64,000 nucleotides of DNA from Auanema rhodensis (GCA_964057225.1 OZ059900.1:3978501-4042500), one strand, 5' to 3'; numbered from the stretch's first letter, positions 29,846 to 39,851 are shown. The notes: generated by a model not told the origin, from the sequence alone. A program made the numbers and translations.

Positions 29846-32800
29846 TAAAAATAGACTGATTTTGTGTATTGTGTGTTTGATTCTCAAATCGTAACAAATA
29901 TGATCAAAATTTACGAGTATCACAGAATTTGTACCAAAAATCGGTGAGTATATGGTGTTAAAGGCAAAAAACGACCATACTTAGTGTAGTAATGCTATTT
30001 GAGCGAAATTCAGTGATTTAAACATCATTAGTGTTTAATCAGTGACTTTTGTTGTCATAGAAAATAAAACTATGCTTTTGATCATATATATGAGCGATTT
30101 ATACAAATTGGACTCAAAACTCGAAAAATTCAAAAATTCTTTCTATTTTCGACCTTTTTTGATCAAAATGAATAAATATCAGTGCAGACTCATGAAAATA
30201 GACTGATTTTGTGTATTGTGTGTTTGATTCTCAAATCGTAACAAATATGATCAAAATTTACGAGTATCACAGGATTGTACCAAAAATCGGTGAGTATATG
30301 GTGTTAAAGGCAAAAAACGACCATACTTAGTGTAGTAATGCTATTAGAGTGAAATTCAGTGATTTAAACATTATTAGTGTTTTCTTAATGACTTTTGTTG
30401 TCATAGACAATAAAACTATGCTTTTGATCATATATATGAGCGATTTAGCCAAATTGGACTCAAAACTCGGAAAATTCAAAAATTCTTTCTATTTTCGACC
30501 TTTTTTGATCAAAATGAATAAATATCAGTGCAAACTCATAAAAATAGACTGATTTTGTGTATTGTGTGTTTGATTCTCAAATCGTAACAAATATGATCAA
30601 AATTTACGAGTATTACAGATTTTGTACCAAAAATCGGTGAATCTATGGTGTTAAAGGTATAAAAACGACCATACTTAGTGTAGTAATGCTATTAGAGTGA
30701 AATTCAGTGATTTAAACATTATTAGTGTTTTCTTAATGACTTTTGTTGTCATAGACAATAAAACTATGCTTTTGATCATATATATGAGCGATTTAGCCAA
30801 ATTGGACTCAAAACTCGAAAAATTCAAAAATTCTTTCTATTTTCGACCTTTTTTGATCAAAATGAATAAATATCAGTGCAAACTCATAAAAATAGACTGA
30901 TTTTGTGTATTGTATGTTTGATTCTCGAATCTTAACAAATATGATCGAAATTTACGAGTATCACAGATTTTGTACCAAAAATCGGTGAATCTATGGTGTT
31001 AAAGGTATAAAAACGACCATACTTAGTGTAGTAATGCTATTTAAGCGAAATTCAGTGATTTAAACATCATTAATGTTTAATTAATGACTTTTGTTGTCAT
31101 AGACAATAAAACTATGCTTTTGATCATATATATGAGCGATTTAGCCAAATTGGACTCAAAACTCGGAAATTTCAAAAATTCTTTCTATTTTCGACCTTTT
31201 TTGATCAAAATGAATAAATATCAGTGCAGACTCATGAAAATAGACTGATTTTGTGTATTGTGTGTTTGATTCTCAAATCGTAACAAATATGATCAAAATT
31301 TACGAGTATCACAGAATTTGTACCAAAAATCGGTGAGTATATGGTGTTAAAGGCAAAAAACGAACATACTTAGTGTAGTAATGCTATTTGAGCGAAATTC
31401 AGTTATTTAAACATCATTAGTGTTTAATTAATGACTTTTGTTGTTATAGACAATAAAACTATGCTTTTGATCGTATATATGAGCGATTTATACAAATTGG
31501 ACTCAAAACTCGGAAATTTAAAAAATTCTTTCTATTTTCGACCTTTTTTGATCAAAATGAATAAATATCAGTGCAAACTCATAAAAATAGACTGATTTTG
31601 TGTATTGTGTGTTTGATTCTCAAATCTTAACAAATATGATCAAAATTTACGAGTATCACAGATTTTGTACCAAAAATCGGTGAGTATATGGTGTTAAAGG
31701 CAAAAAACGACCATACTTAGTGTAGTAATGCTATTTGAGCGAAATTCAGTTATTTAAACATCATTAGTGTTTAATTAATGACTTTTGTTGTTATAGACAA
31801 TAAAACTATGCTTTTGATCGTATATATGAGCGATTTATACAAATTGGACTCAAAACTCGGAAAATTCAAAAATTCTGTCTATTTTCGACCTTTTTTGATC
31901 AAAATGAATAAATATTAGTGCAAACTCATAAAAATAGACTGATTTTGTGTATTGTGTGTTTGATTCTCAAATCGTAACAAATATGATCAAAATTTACGAG
32001 TATCACAGAATTTGTACCAAAAATCGGTGAGTATATGGTGTTAAAGGCAAAAAACGACCATACTTAGTGTAGTAATGCTATTTGAGCGAAATTCAGTGAT
32101 TTAAACATCATTAGTGTTTAATCAGTGACTTTTGTTGTCATAGAAAATAAAACTATGCTTTTGATCATATATATGAGCGATTTATACAAATTGGACTCAA
32201 AACTCGAAAAATTCAAAAATTCTTTCTATTTTCGACCTTTTTTGATCAAAATGAATAAATATCAGTGCAGACTCATGAAAATAGACTGATTTTGTGTATT
32301 GTGTGTTTGATTCTCAAATCGTAACAAATATGATCAAAATTTACGAGTATCACAGGATTGTACCAAAAATCGGTGAGTATATGGTGTTAAAGGCAAAAAA
32401 CGACCATACTTAGTGTAGTAATGCTATTAGAGTGAAATTCAGTGATTTAAACATTATTAGTGTTTTCTTAATGACTTTTGTTGTCATAGACAATAAAACT
32501 ATGCTTTTGATCATATATATGAGCGATTTAGCCAAATTGGACTCAAAACTCGGAAAATTCAAAAATTCTTTCTATTTTCGACCTTTTTTGATCAAAATGA
32601 ATAAATATCAGTGCAAACTCATAAAAATAGACTGATTTTGTGTATTGTGTGTTTGATTCTCAAATCGTAACAAATATGATCAAAATTTACGAGTATTACA
32701 GATTTTGTACCAAAAATCGGTGAATCTATGGTGTTAAAGGTATAAAAACGACCATACTTAGTGTAGTAATGCTATTAGAGTGAAATTCAGTGATTTAAAC

Positions 32801-33596
32801 ATTATTAGTGTTTTCTTAATGACTTTTGTTGTCATAGACAATAAAACTATGCTTTTGATCATATATATGAGCGATTTAGCCAAATTGGACTCAAAACTCG
32901 AAAAATTCAAAAATTCTTTCTATTTTCGACCTTTTTTGATCAAAATGAATAAATATCAGTGCAAACTCATAAAAATAGACTGATTTTGTGTATTGTATGT
33001 TTGATTCTCGAATCTTAACAAATATGATCAAAATTTACGAGTATCACAGATTTTGTACCAAAAATCGGTGAATCTATGGTGTTAAAGGTATAAAAACGAC
33101 CATACTTAGTGTAGTAATGCTATTTAAGCGAAATTCAGTGATTTAAACATCATTAATGTTTAATTAATGACTTTTGTTGTCATAGACAATAAAACTATGC
33201 TTTTGATCATATATATGAGCGATTTAGCCAAATTGGACTCAAAACTCGGAAATTTCAAAAATTCTTTCTATTTTCGACCTTTTTTGATCAAAATGAATAA
33301 ATATCAGTGCAGACTCATGAAAATAGACTGATTTTGTGTATTGTGTGTTTGATTCTCAAATCGTAACAAATATGATCAAAATTTACGAGTATCACAGAAT
33401 TTGTACCAAAAATCGGTGAGTATATGGTGTTAAAGGCAAAAAACGAACATACTTAGTGTAGTAATGCTATTTGAGCGAAATTCAGTTATTTAAACATCAT
33501 TAGTGTTTAATTAATGACTTTTGTTGTTATAGACAATAAAACTATGCTTTTGATCGTATATATGAGCGATTTATACAAATTGGACTCAAAACTCGG
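29430..33596. repeat. Two tandem copies of a 2083-bp six-monomer block
   Basis: A private 2-bp deletion variant, CACAGGATTGTACC, occurs only near 30268 and 32351. Flanking variant monomers also recur 2083 bp apart (67-codon frames at 30349/32432 and 30697/32780). Another shared private change is CGAACATAC near 31361 and 33444. Confidence 0.85.
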
Positions 33597-34199
33597 AAAA
33601 TTCAAAAATTCTGTCTATTTTCGACCTTTTTTGATCAAAATGAATAAATATTAGTGCAAACTCATAAAAATAGACTGATTTTGTGTATTGTGTGTTTGAT
33701 TCTCAAATCGTAACAAATATGATCAAAATTTACGAGTATCACAGAATTTGTACCAAAAATCGGTGAGTATATGGTGTTAAAGGCAAAAAACGACCATACT
33801 TAGTGTAGTAATGCTATTTGAGCGAAATTCAGTGATTTAAACATCATTAGTGTTTAATCAGTGACTTTTGTTGTCATAGAAAATAAAACTATGCTTTTGA
33901 TCATATATATGAGCGATTTAGCCAAATTGGACTCAAAACTCGGAAAATTCAAAAATTCTTTCTATTTTCGACCTTTTTTGATCAAAATGAATAAATATCA
34001 GTGCAAACTCGTAAAAATAGACTGATTTTGTGTATTGTATGTTTGATTCTCGAATCTTAACAAATATGATCAAATTTTACGAGTATTACAGATTTTGTAC
34101 CAAAAATCGGTGAGTATATGGTGTTAATGGCATAAAAACGACCATACTTAGTGTAGGAATGCATTTTGAGCGAAATTCAGTGATTTAAACATCATTTGT

Positions 34200-35565
34200 G
34201 TTTAATTAATGACTTTTGTTGTCATAGACAATGAAACTATGCTTTTAATCATATATATGAGCGATTTAGCCAAATTGGACTCAAAACTCGGAAATTTAAA
34301 AAATTCTTTCTATTTTCGACCTTTTTTGATCAAAATGAATAAATATCAGTGCAAACTCATAAAAATAGACTGATTTTGTGTATTGTGTGTTTGATTCTCA
34401 AATCTTAACAAATATGATCAAAATTTACGAGTATCACAGATTTTGTACCAAAAATCGGTGAGTATATGGTGTTAATGGCATAAAAACGACCATACTTAGT
34501 GTAGTAATGCTATTTGAGCGAAATTCAGTGATTTAAACATCATTAGTGTTTAAGTAATGACTTTTGTTGTTATAGACGATGAAACTATGATTTTGATCAT
34601 ATATATGAGCGATTTAGCCAAATTGGACTCAAAACTCGGAAATTTCAAAAATTCTTTCTATTTTCGACCTTTTTTGATCAAAATGAATAAATATCAGTGC
34701 AGACTCATGAAAATAGACTGATTTTGTGTATTGTGTGTTTGATTCTCAAATCGTAACAAATATGATCAAATTTTACGAGTATTACAGATTTTGTACCAAA
34801 AATCGGTGAGTATATGGTGTTAATGGCATAAAAACGACCATACTTAGTGTAGGAATGCATTTTGAGCGAAATTCAGTGATTTAAACATCATTTGTGTTTA
34901 ATTAATGACTTTTGTTGTCATAGACAATGAAACTATGCTTTTGATCATATATATGAGCGATTTAGCCAAATTGGACTCAAAACTCGGAAATTTAAAAAAT
35001 TCTTTCTATTTTCGACCTTTTTTGATCAAAATGAATAAATATCAGTGCAAACTCATAAAAATAGACTGATTTTGTGTATTGTGTGTTTGATTCTCAAATC
35101 TTAACAAATATGATCAAAATTTACGAGTATCACAGATTTTGTACCAAAAATCGGTGAGTATATGGTGTTAATGGCATAAAAACGACCATACTTAGTGTAG
35201 TAATGCTATTTGAGCGAAATTCAGTGATTTAAACATCATTAGTGTTTAAGTAATGACTTTTGTTGTTATAGACGATGAAACTATGATTTTGATCATATAT
35301 ATGAGCGATTTAGCCAAATTGGACTCAAAACTCGGAAATTTCAAAAATTCTTTCTATTTTCGACCTTTTTTGATCAAAATGAATAAATATCAGTGCAGAC
35401 TCATGAAAATAGACTGATTTTGTGTATTGTGTGTTTGATTCTCAAATCGTAACAAATATGATCAAAATTTACGAGTATCACAGAATTTGTACCAAAAATC
35501 GGTGAGTATATGGTGTTAAAGGCAAAAAACGACCATACTTAGTGTAGTAATGCTATTTGAGCGAA
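34200..35565. repeat. Two-monomer duplication at the satellite edge
   Basis: The marker TTTAAGTAATGACTTTTG at about 34549 and 35245, with flanking monomer variants, repeats with a period of about 696 bp (two monomers). It lies right next to the end of the array, so the edge itself has been copied. Confidence 0.75.
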
Positions 35566-35649
35566 CAACTGTTACCTAACCTCCTCGTGGTGTGTCTGTA
35601 AACCACAACATCTAGGTGTTGGGGGCTAATAGGTAAGAAACTTCTCTTT
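35566..35649. other. Short unique segment at satellite boundary
   Basis: Non-satellite sequence starting exactly where the monomer breaks off after GAGCGAA. It contains a small hairpin-capable stretch around 35605-35625 (CAACATCTAGGTGTTG). No gene or transposon end was recognised, and no target-site duplication could be tested because only one satellite edge is present. Confidence 0.5.
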
Positions 35650-36045
35650 TGAAGGATTTAGGAATGAGAAATACTTCTCAAACATAATCATAGAGACCAT
35701 TCCGTTTCGACCCACTAGGACTATTCGTCCGAAAATGCTCTATATAAGAGAATTCTGCAAGAAGGACCTTGGAGCGAGATTTACATCTCAAACATAATCA
35801 TAGAGACCATTCCGTCTCGACCCACTAGGACTATTCGTCCGAAAATGCTCTATATAAGAGAATTCTGTAAGAAGGACTTTGGAGCGAGATTTACATCTCA
35901 AACATAAACATAGAGACCATTCCGTCTCGACCCACAGGACTATTTGTCCGAAAATGCTCTATATAAGAGAATTCTGTAAGAAGGACCTTGGAGCGAGATT
36001 CACATCTCAAACATGACTTTAAAGACCATAACGTCTTGACAACAA
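35650..36045. repeat. 110-bp tandem repeat, about 3.5 copies
   Basis: The landmark AACATAATCATAGAGACC starts at 35681, 35791 and 35901 (with one change) and, degenerate, near 36009. Each full copy holds a possible hairpin (GGACTATTCGTCC), a TATA-like core inside a second inverted repeat (CTCTATATAAGAG), and a GAATTC site. Copy-to-copy differences are few. The hairpin followed by GAAA is reminiscent of hammerhead stem II, but the CUGAUGA core is absent on both strands. Function unknown; it could be promoter repeats or a minor satellite. Confidence 0.85.
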
Positions 36046-36070
36046 GTGTGTGTGAACACACATACACAAT
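36046..36070. other. GT/AC imperfect inverted repeat
   Basis: TGTGTGTGAACACACA forms a short inverted repeat immediately to the right of the 110-bp repeats. Such alternating purine-pyrimidine tracts can be simple-sequence noise; no function is assigned. Confidence 0.5.
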
Positions 36071-36158
36071 GGGACGAACAAAAGTACCATTCTGTAGGTA
36101 AATGCTCACACACACTCGAATAACCAATAAAGTATACTTACCTTAGTGAAAAAAAATA

Positions 36159-36164
36159 TTTATT
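36159..36164 (-). terminator. Probable poly(A) signal AATAAA
   Basis: On the minus strand AATAAA lies 64 bases after the TGA of the candidate last exon (36228-36230) and is followed by a T-rich run. Position and motif fit a nematode 3' UTR. Confidence 0.5.
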
Positions 36165-36227
36165 CACGAAATACATATGCTCAACAGCAAAATAGAAATC
36201 CAACAAGGGAAACAAGTGAAGAAAAGC

Positions 36228-36415
36228 TCAATCGTGGGATTTCCTCTTCCTATCCTTTTTGGCCTCCTTCGCCGATTCCTGCGCCTCCAGGCGCTTCTTA
36301 CAGGCATCCAACTCAGCCTGTAGCTGAGACACTTTGCTCTGCTTGCGGAGCATTTTCTCTTCATAAGTGATCAGGAGTTGCCGCAACCCGACAACATCTA
36401 TAGCAACACCGGAAG
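36228..36415 (-). CDS. Candidate last exon of an unidentified lysine-rich coiled-coil protein
   Basis: Read on the minus strand after a possible acceptor (TTTATATTTAG), the frame gives 61 residues and then TGA. The sequence has heptad-like leucines and many K, E and Q residues (ITYEEKMLRKQ, QLQAELDACKKRLEAQ) and ends in a basic tail (KKDRKRKSHD), as in the C-terminus of a coiled-coil, possibly nuclear, protein. GC content and codon usage are higher than in the surrounding repeats, which supports real coding. Joined to the candidate exon at 36521-36556 the frame is kept. I do not recognise the family. The upstream exons are absent, replaced by an 18S-derived chimera, so this is probably a gene fragment captured in the rearranged locus. 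Splice sites are inferred, not shown. Confidence 0.5.
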
Positions 36416-36520
36416 CTAAATATAAAATTTAAAGAGTCGAATGACCCAGAGACTGACATGACATCGAGGTCACCTCGAAGAAAGCCTTAAGAGGCACAAA
36501 AAGCTTTTTCCGGCGCATAC

Positions 36521-36556
36521 CCACAACCGTTACTTTGTCGCGATCAGAATTCATAT
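36521..36556 (-). CDS. Candidate upstream exon of the same gene fragment
   Basis: Minus strand: a good nematode-like acceptor (ATTTCCAG) precedes ATATGAATTCTG, and the exon would end at G|GTATGC, a plausible donor. It encodes MNSDRDKVTVV and joins in frame to the exon at 36228-36415 across an intron of about 105 bp. Without splicing, the frame reads on (GMRRKKLFVPLKAFFE) to a stop near 36429, so an unspliced reading is also possible. The ATG may be internal. Confidence 0.35.
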
Positions 36557-36612
36557 CTGGAAATCTTGAAATAAATAAGACCAAATCAAATGGTCGACAT
36601 AAAGCATATATA

Positions 36613-36699
36613 AAGAAATCGAGAAAATAGTATCTGCTCAGCTGAGCTTCTGAGCCAAATCGAGAAAGAGCTATCAACCAGTCAGTCCTACTGGTATTT
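36613..36699 (-). pseudogene. Chimeric 18S fragment (two distant 18S pieces fused)
   Basis: On the minus strand the first part (36657-36699) matches the 18S segment at 37285-37327, reading through GATAGCTCTTTCTCGATTTGG. The second part (36613-36656) resembles the early 18S segment around 38384-38410 (GAGCAGATAC...TTTTCTCGATTTCT). Both source regions share TTTCTCGATTT, which suggests a template switch or recombination at that motif. It lies about 55 bp beyond the 3' end of the full 18S, where ITS1 would be expected. Confidence 0.7.
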
Positions 36700-36754
36700 A
36701 AATGTTACCATTTTAAAAATATGTGTAGCTCAAGCTGGATTTGAAAAAATTCAG

Positions 36755-36903
36755 CGATGATCCACCTGCAGGTTCACCTACAGGTACCTTGTTACGACTT
36801 TTGCCCGGTTCAAGCCAATGCGATCAAAATGATTTCTACGGAAGTAAAGCCGAAGCCCAACAACCATTGTCCTCATGTTTCTCGAATAAGCTCAGTTCCG
36901 GAC

Positions 36904-36938
<35 letters not shown>

Positions 36939-37371
36939 ATCAGCGCGAGTTGATGACTCACACTTACTAGGAATTCCTCGTTCATGGGAAATAATTACAA
37001 TTCCCAATCCCGGTCACGGAAGAATTTCAACGGATTACCAAAACCTTTCAGCCATGGAAAACCAGTTGCATCCTCCAGTGTAGCGCGCGTGCAGCCCCGG
37101 ACATCTAAGGGCATCACAGACCTGTTATCGCTCAATCTCGTGCGGTTAAACACCGCTTATCCCTCTAAGAAGTTATATGAACCAAAAAATTCACTAACTA
37201 TTTAGTAGACTAGAGTCTCGCTCGTTATCGGAATAAACCAGACAAATCGCTCCACCAACTAAGAACGGCCATGCACCACCAACCACCAAATCGAGAAAGA
37301 GCTATCAACCTGTCAATCCTACTGGTGTCCGGGCCGGGTGAGTTTTCCCGTGTTGAGTCAAATTAAGCCGC

Positions 37372-37405
<34 letters not shown>

Positions 37406-38499
37406 TCTTTAAGTTTCAGCTTTGCAACCATACTACCCCCAGAACCGAAAAACTTTCGTTTCCGGGAAGCTCCCCGATGAAGCACGAATACTCCTCCGGA
37501 TCGCTAGATGGCATAGTTTACGGTCAGAACTAGGGCGGTATCTAATCGCCTTCGAACCTCTGACTTTCGTTCTTGATTAAAGAAGACATTCTTGGCAATT
37601 GCTTTCGCTTTTGAGCGTCCCCCTACGGTCCACGAATTTCACCTCTCGCGCAGGGATACGAATGCCCCCGAATTGTCCCTATTAATCATTAATTCGACTC
37701 TTAAACCAATAAATAGAACCGAAGTCCTCTTTTATTATTCCATGATAGCACATACAAGCAATCGCTTGCTTTGAGCGCTTTGATTTATTCAAAGTAAACT
37801 CGCCAGCCAGTATACACACCGAAGTACATACACAAAACCGACAAAATAGACACATCTATGATTACCGGCAAGCCGTATCACAGAAAATGCCTCAGATCCA
37901 ACTACGAGCTTTTTAACTACAGCAATAACGTTTTACACTAGTGGAGCTGGAATTACCGCGGCTGCTGGCACCAGACTTGCCCTCCACTGGGTCCTTGTAG
38001 AGCTATTTAAGCTCAGCTCATTGAAATAATCAATCTAAAAAGATTGATCTTTTTATTTTTAGTTACTATCTCACTGAAGTAGTGGATAAGTTACGCGCCT
38101 GCTGCCTTCCTTGGATGTGATAGCCGTTTCTAAGGCTCCCTCTCCGGAGTCGAACCCTAATTCTCCGTTACCCGTGATAACCATGGTAAAACTCTATATT
38201 ACCATCAGGTTGATAGGGCAAACATTAATCTCGAACATCGACAGTAAAACCGTCGATTAACTGGGTTATTCAGAGTCAACAAACATAAAATTGGTTTGTA
38301 CTAATAACTGCGTTGAACTTGGGAAGAAGAACAACTATTAAGCATGTATTAGCTCCAGAATTACCACAGTTATCCATAGAAATCGAGAAAAATCATATCT
38401 GCTCTAATGAGCCGTTCGCAGTTTCTCAAAAATGATGAACTTTATACATGCATGGCTTAATCTTTTACTTGAGCATACAGCGCTGACAGAATCAATCAG
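36755..38499 (-). rRNA. 18S small-subunit rRNA, essentially full length
   Basis: The RNA component of the small ribosomal subunit, about 1745 nt. Reading the minus strand from 38499: the rhabditid-type start TGATTGATTCTGTCAGCG, AGATTAAGCCATGCATG, the universal GTGCCAGCAGCCGCGGTAA (530-loop region, near 37955), GGCGATTAGATACCGCC (near 37545), AATTTGACTCAACACGGG (near 37355), GTACACACCGCCCGTCGCTG (near 36910), GTCGTAACAAGG (near 36790), helix 45 and the terminal GGATCATCG. No large gap or insertion was seen. Helix 45 keeps pairing although both strands differ from the form I remember from C. elegans, which argues for a functional ancestry. The usual first bases (TACC) before TGATTG are replaced by AAT, so the exact 5' end is uncertain. 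There is no 5.8S or 28S downstream, so this copy sits in a broken rDNA unit. Confidence 0.95.
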
Positions 38500-38814
38500 A
38501 TTCGCAATAGAGAATCCATTATTTCTTACTAAACAATATAAATATCGAGAAGTAGAATAATTTTTTTTTTCACAATTCACCAAAAAAAATTAGGAAAGTT
38601 GAAAAATCACACAGAAACGACACAATATAGAAAATATTCACATTTTGCAATGTGAACAAGTAAAATTGCAGATAACGAAAATTATTGTAAAAATTTTCTC
38701 CTGCTACCTTACGATTGTGATATCGTTTCGGTGAATAGTGTAACAATCTTCAGATATTATTTCATAATGTTTATATTCTGATGAAACATTCCAGTAAAAA
38801 TACTATGTAAATTA
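38500..38814 (-). other. Spacer immediately upstream of 18S (ETS/IGS-like)
   Basis: AT-rich sequence of about 315 bp directly before the 18S 5' end, starting ATTCGCAATAGAGAATCC in plus reading. The same block precedes every truncated 18S in the window (41067, 46954, 53871, 58141, 61146), so it travels with the 18S head. It contains the stretch CTTACGATTGTGATATCG (about 38709), which is also reused as the spacer between re-amplified 29-30-bp arrays. No Pol I promoter can be recognised from sequence alone. Confidence 0.7.
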
Positions 38815-39230
38815 CTTTTCCTGCAAAAATACACGAAGAAACTACTTTTCCTGCAAAAATACACGAAGAAACTACTTTTCCTGCAAAAATACACAAAGAA
38901 AAAGTTTTCATGTATAAATACACGAAAAAAAATTTTTCTTGCAAAAATACACAAAGAAAAAGTTTTCATGTATAAATACACGAAAAAAAATTTTTCCTGC
39001 AAAAATACACGAAGAAACTACTTTTCCTGCAAAAATACACGAAAAAAACTTTTTCCTGCAAAAATACACGAAAAAAAATTTTTCCTGCAAAAATACACAA
39101 AAAAAAATTTTTCCCTGCAAAAATACACAAAAAAAAATTTTTCCCTGCAAAAATTCAAGAAAAATTTTTTCCCTTGTAAAAATTCACTAAAAAATTTTTC
39201 TCCCTGCAAAAATGCGAAAAAAAAAATTAT
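38815..39230. repeat. 29-30 bp tandem repeat array, first block
   Basis: Modules of 29-30 bp built on (C)CTGCAAAAATACAC followed by one of a few tails: GAAGAAACTACTTTTC, AAAGAAAAAGTTTTC or GAAAAAAAATTTTTC. A second head form, CATGTATAAATACAC, replaces CCTGCAAAAATACAC in some modules. The right end degenerates (CCCTGCAAAAATTC, CTTGTAAAAATTC, CCCTGCAAAAATGC) into poly(A). The unit is stop-poor in all frames, giving spurious frames on both strands. By position it is an intergenic-spacer-type repeat upstream of 18S. Confidence 0.92.
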
Positions 39231-39285
39231 TTAGAAATACTTCCCCGAAGACATATGGTATCAAAATTTCGTTTCTCTCTTATTT

Positions 39286-39371
39286 ACTTGATTGATTCTG
39301 TCAGCGCTGTATGCTCAAGTAAAAGATTAAGCCATGCATGTATAAAGTTCATCATTTTTGAGAAACTGCGA
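39286..39371 (+). pseudogene. 18S 5'-terminal 85 bp on the plus strand
   Basis: ACTTGATTGATTCTGTCAGC through GAGAAACTGCGA matches the first ~85 bases of the 18S but in the opposite orientation to all larger 18S pieces here. After GCGA the match fades (TAGGCTCACAGCTCAGAG against ACGGCTCATTAGAGCAG). Together with the minus-strand 18S head at 38418-38499 it flanks the spacer and 29-30-bp array as an inverted repeat. Confidence 0.85.
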
Positions 39372-39514
39372 TAGGCTCACAGCTCAGAGGCCAAAAAAAT
39401 TTCCAAGTCCAAAAAAAATTTTTTTTTCAACATGTTTTCACGATACTCTCAAAACATTTTTTACACATTTTTAAAGAGTTTTAACATTGGAATTGAGAAA
39501 CAAAATTTTTTTTT

Positions 39515-39567
39515 TACTTGATTGATTCTGTCAGCGCTGTAGCTTTCGTCAAGGAGTAAGCCATGCC
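39515..39567 (+). pseudogene. Divergent 18S head copy (plus)
   Basis: TACTTGATTGATTCTGTCAG matches the 18S start, then GCTTTCGTCAAGGAGTAAGCC replaces the 18S reading TGCTCAAGTAAAAGATTAAGCC. It forms an inverted repeat with 39852-39901. Confidence 0.75.
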
Positions 39568-39603
39568 AACCGCTCACCGACCACAAAAAAATTTTTTTCA
39601 CGT

Positions 39604-39667
39604 ACTTGATTGATTCTGTCAGCGCTGTATGCTCAAGTAAAAGATTAAGCCATGCATGTAGAAAGTT
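39604..39667 (+). pseudogene. 18S head copy (plus), 64 bp
   Basis: ACTTGATTGATTCTGTCAGC through GCCATGCATGTAGAAAGTTG. It is of the standard form (TGCTCAAGTAAAAGATTAAG), shorter than the copy at 39286, and diverges after the start of helix 6-like sequence. Confidence 0.8.
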
Positions 39668-39851
39668 GAACTTTTTAAGCCAAACCGCCAACCGACCAAA
39701 AATTTTTTCTAGTCAAAAATTATGGAAATTTTTGTAAAATATGCAAATTTTTTTTTTCAAAACTATTTTTCAGAGTAGTCTTATTCTATTTTCTGACTCT
39801 TTTTACATATTTTACACTATATACGAAATATGTTTTGGAAAATTTCCCGAT

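Larger units (their letters stand above)
1..35565. repeat. 347-348 bp satellite array (about 102 monomers)
   Basis: Head-to-tail AT-rich tandem repeat with a period of 347-348 bp from the first base to an abrupt end inside a monomer at 35565. Monomers differ at a modest set of positions (for example TAATTAATGAC / TAATCAGTGAC / TTCTTAATGAC / TATTTGGAGAC in one segment, or GGCAAAAAACG / GGCATAAAAACG / GGCGAAAAACG in another). The variants recur in ordered blocks, so the array has higher-order structure. All monomers point the same way; I found no inversion and no inserted element. Short 60-74 codon reading frames recur with the monomer because the unit is stop-poor, and nothing suggests coding. 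The location is unknown. Rhabditid nematodes are generally holocentric, so a centromere role should not be assumed. Confidence 0.97.

Noticed and set aside
2889-32983. Repeated 60-74 codon open frames in the satellite
   Set aside because: They recur with every monomer variant, vary in start and end with single-base changes, overlap a non-coding repeat and lack any gene context.
1-35565. Centromere assignment for the satellite
   Set aside because: No CENP-B-like box, and nematodes of this type are usually holocentric; sequence alone cannot show it.
35690-36000. Hammerhead ribozyme in the 110-bp repeats
   Set aside because: A hairpin followed by GAAA looks like stem II, but the CUGAUGA core and a fitting cleavage site are missing on both strands.
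35891-36370. Short plus- and minus-strand frames in the island (35891-36127 and 36146-36370)
   Set aside because: The first is in tandem repeats; the second is the opposite strand of the better-supported exon.
36741-37774. Protein-coding frames overlapping the 18S gene (e.g. 36741-36953, 36984-37205)
   Set aside because: They lie inside highly conserved rRNA and have no independent support.
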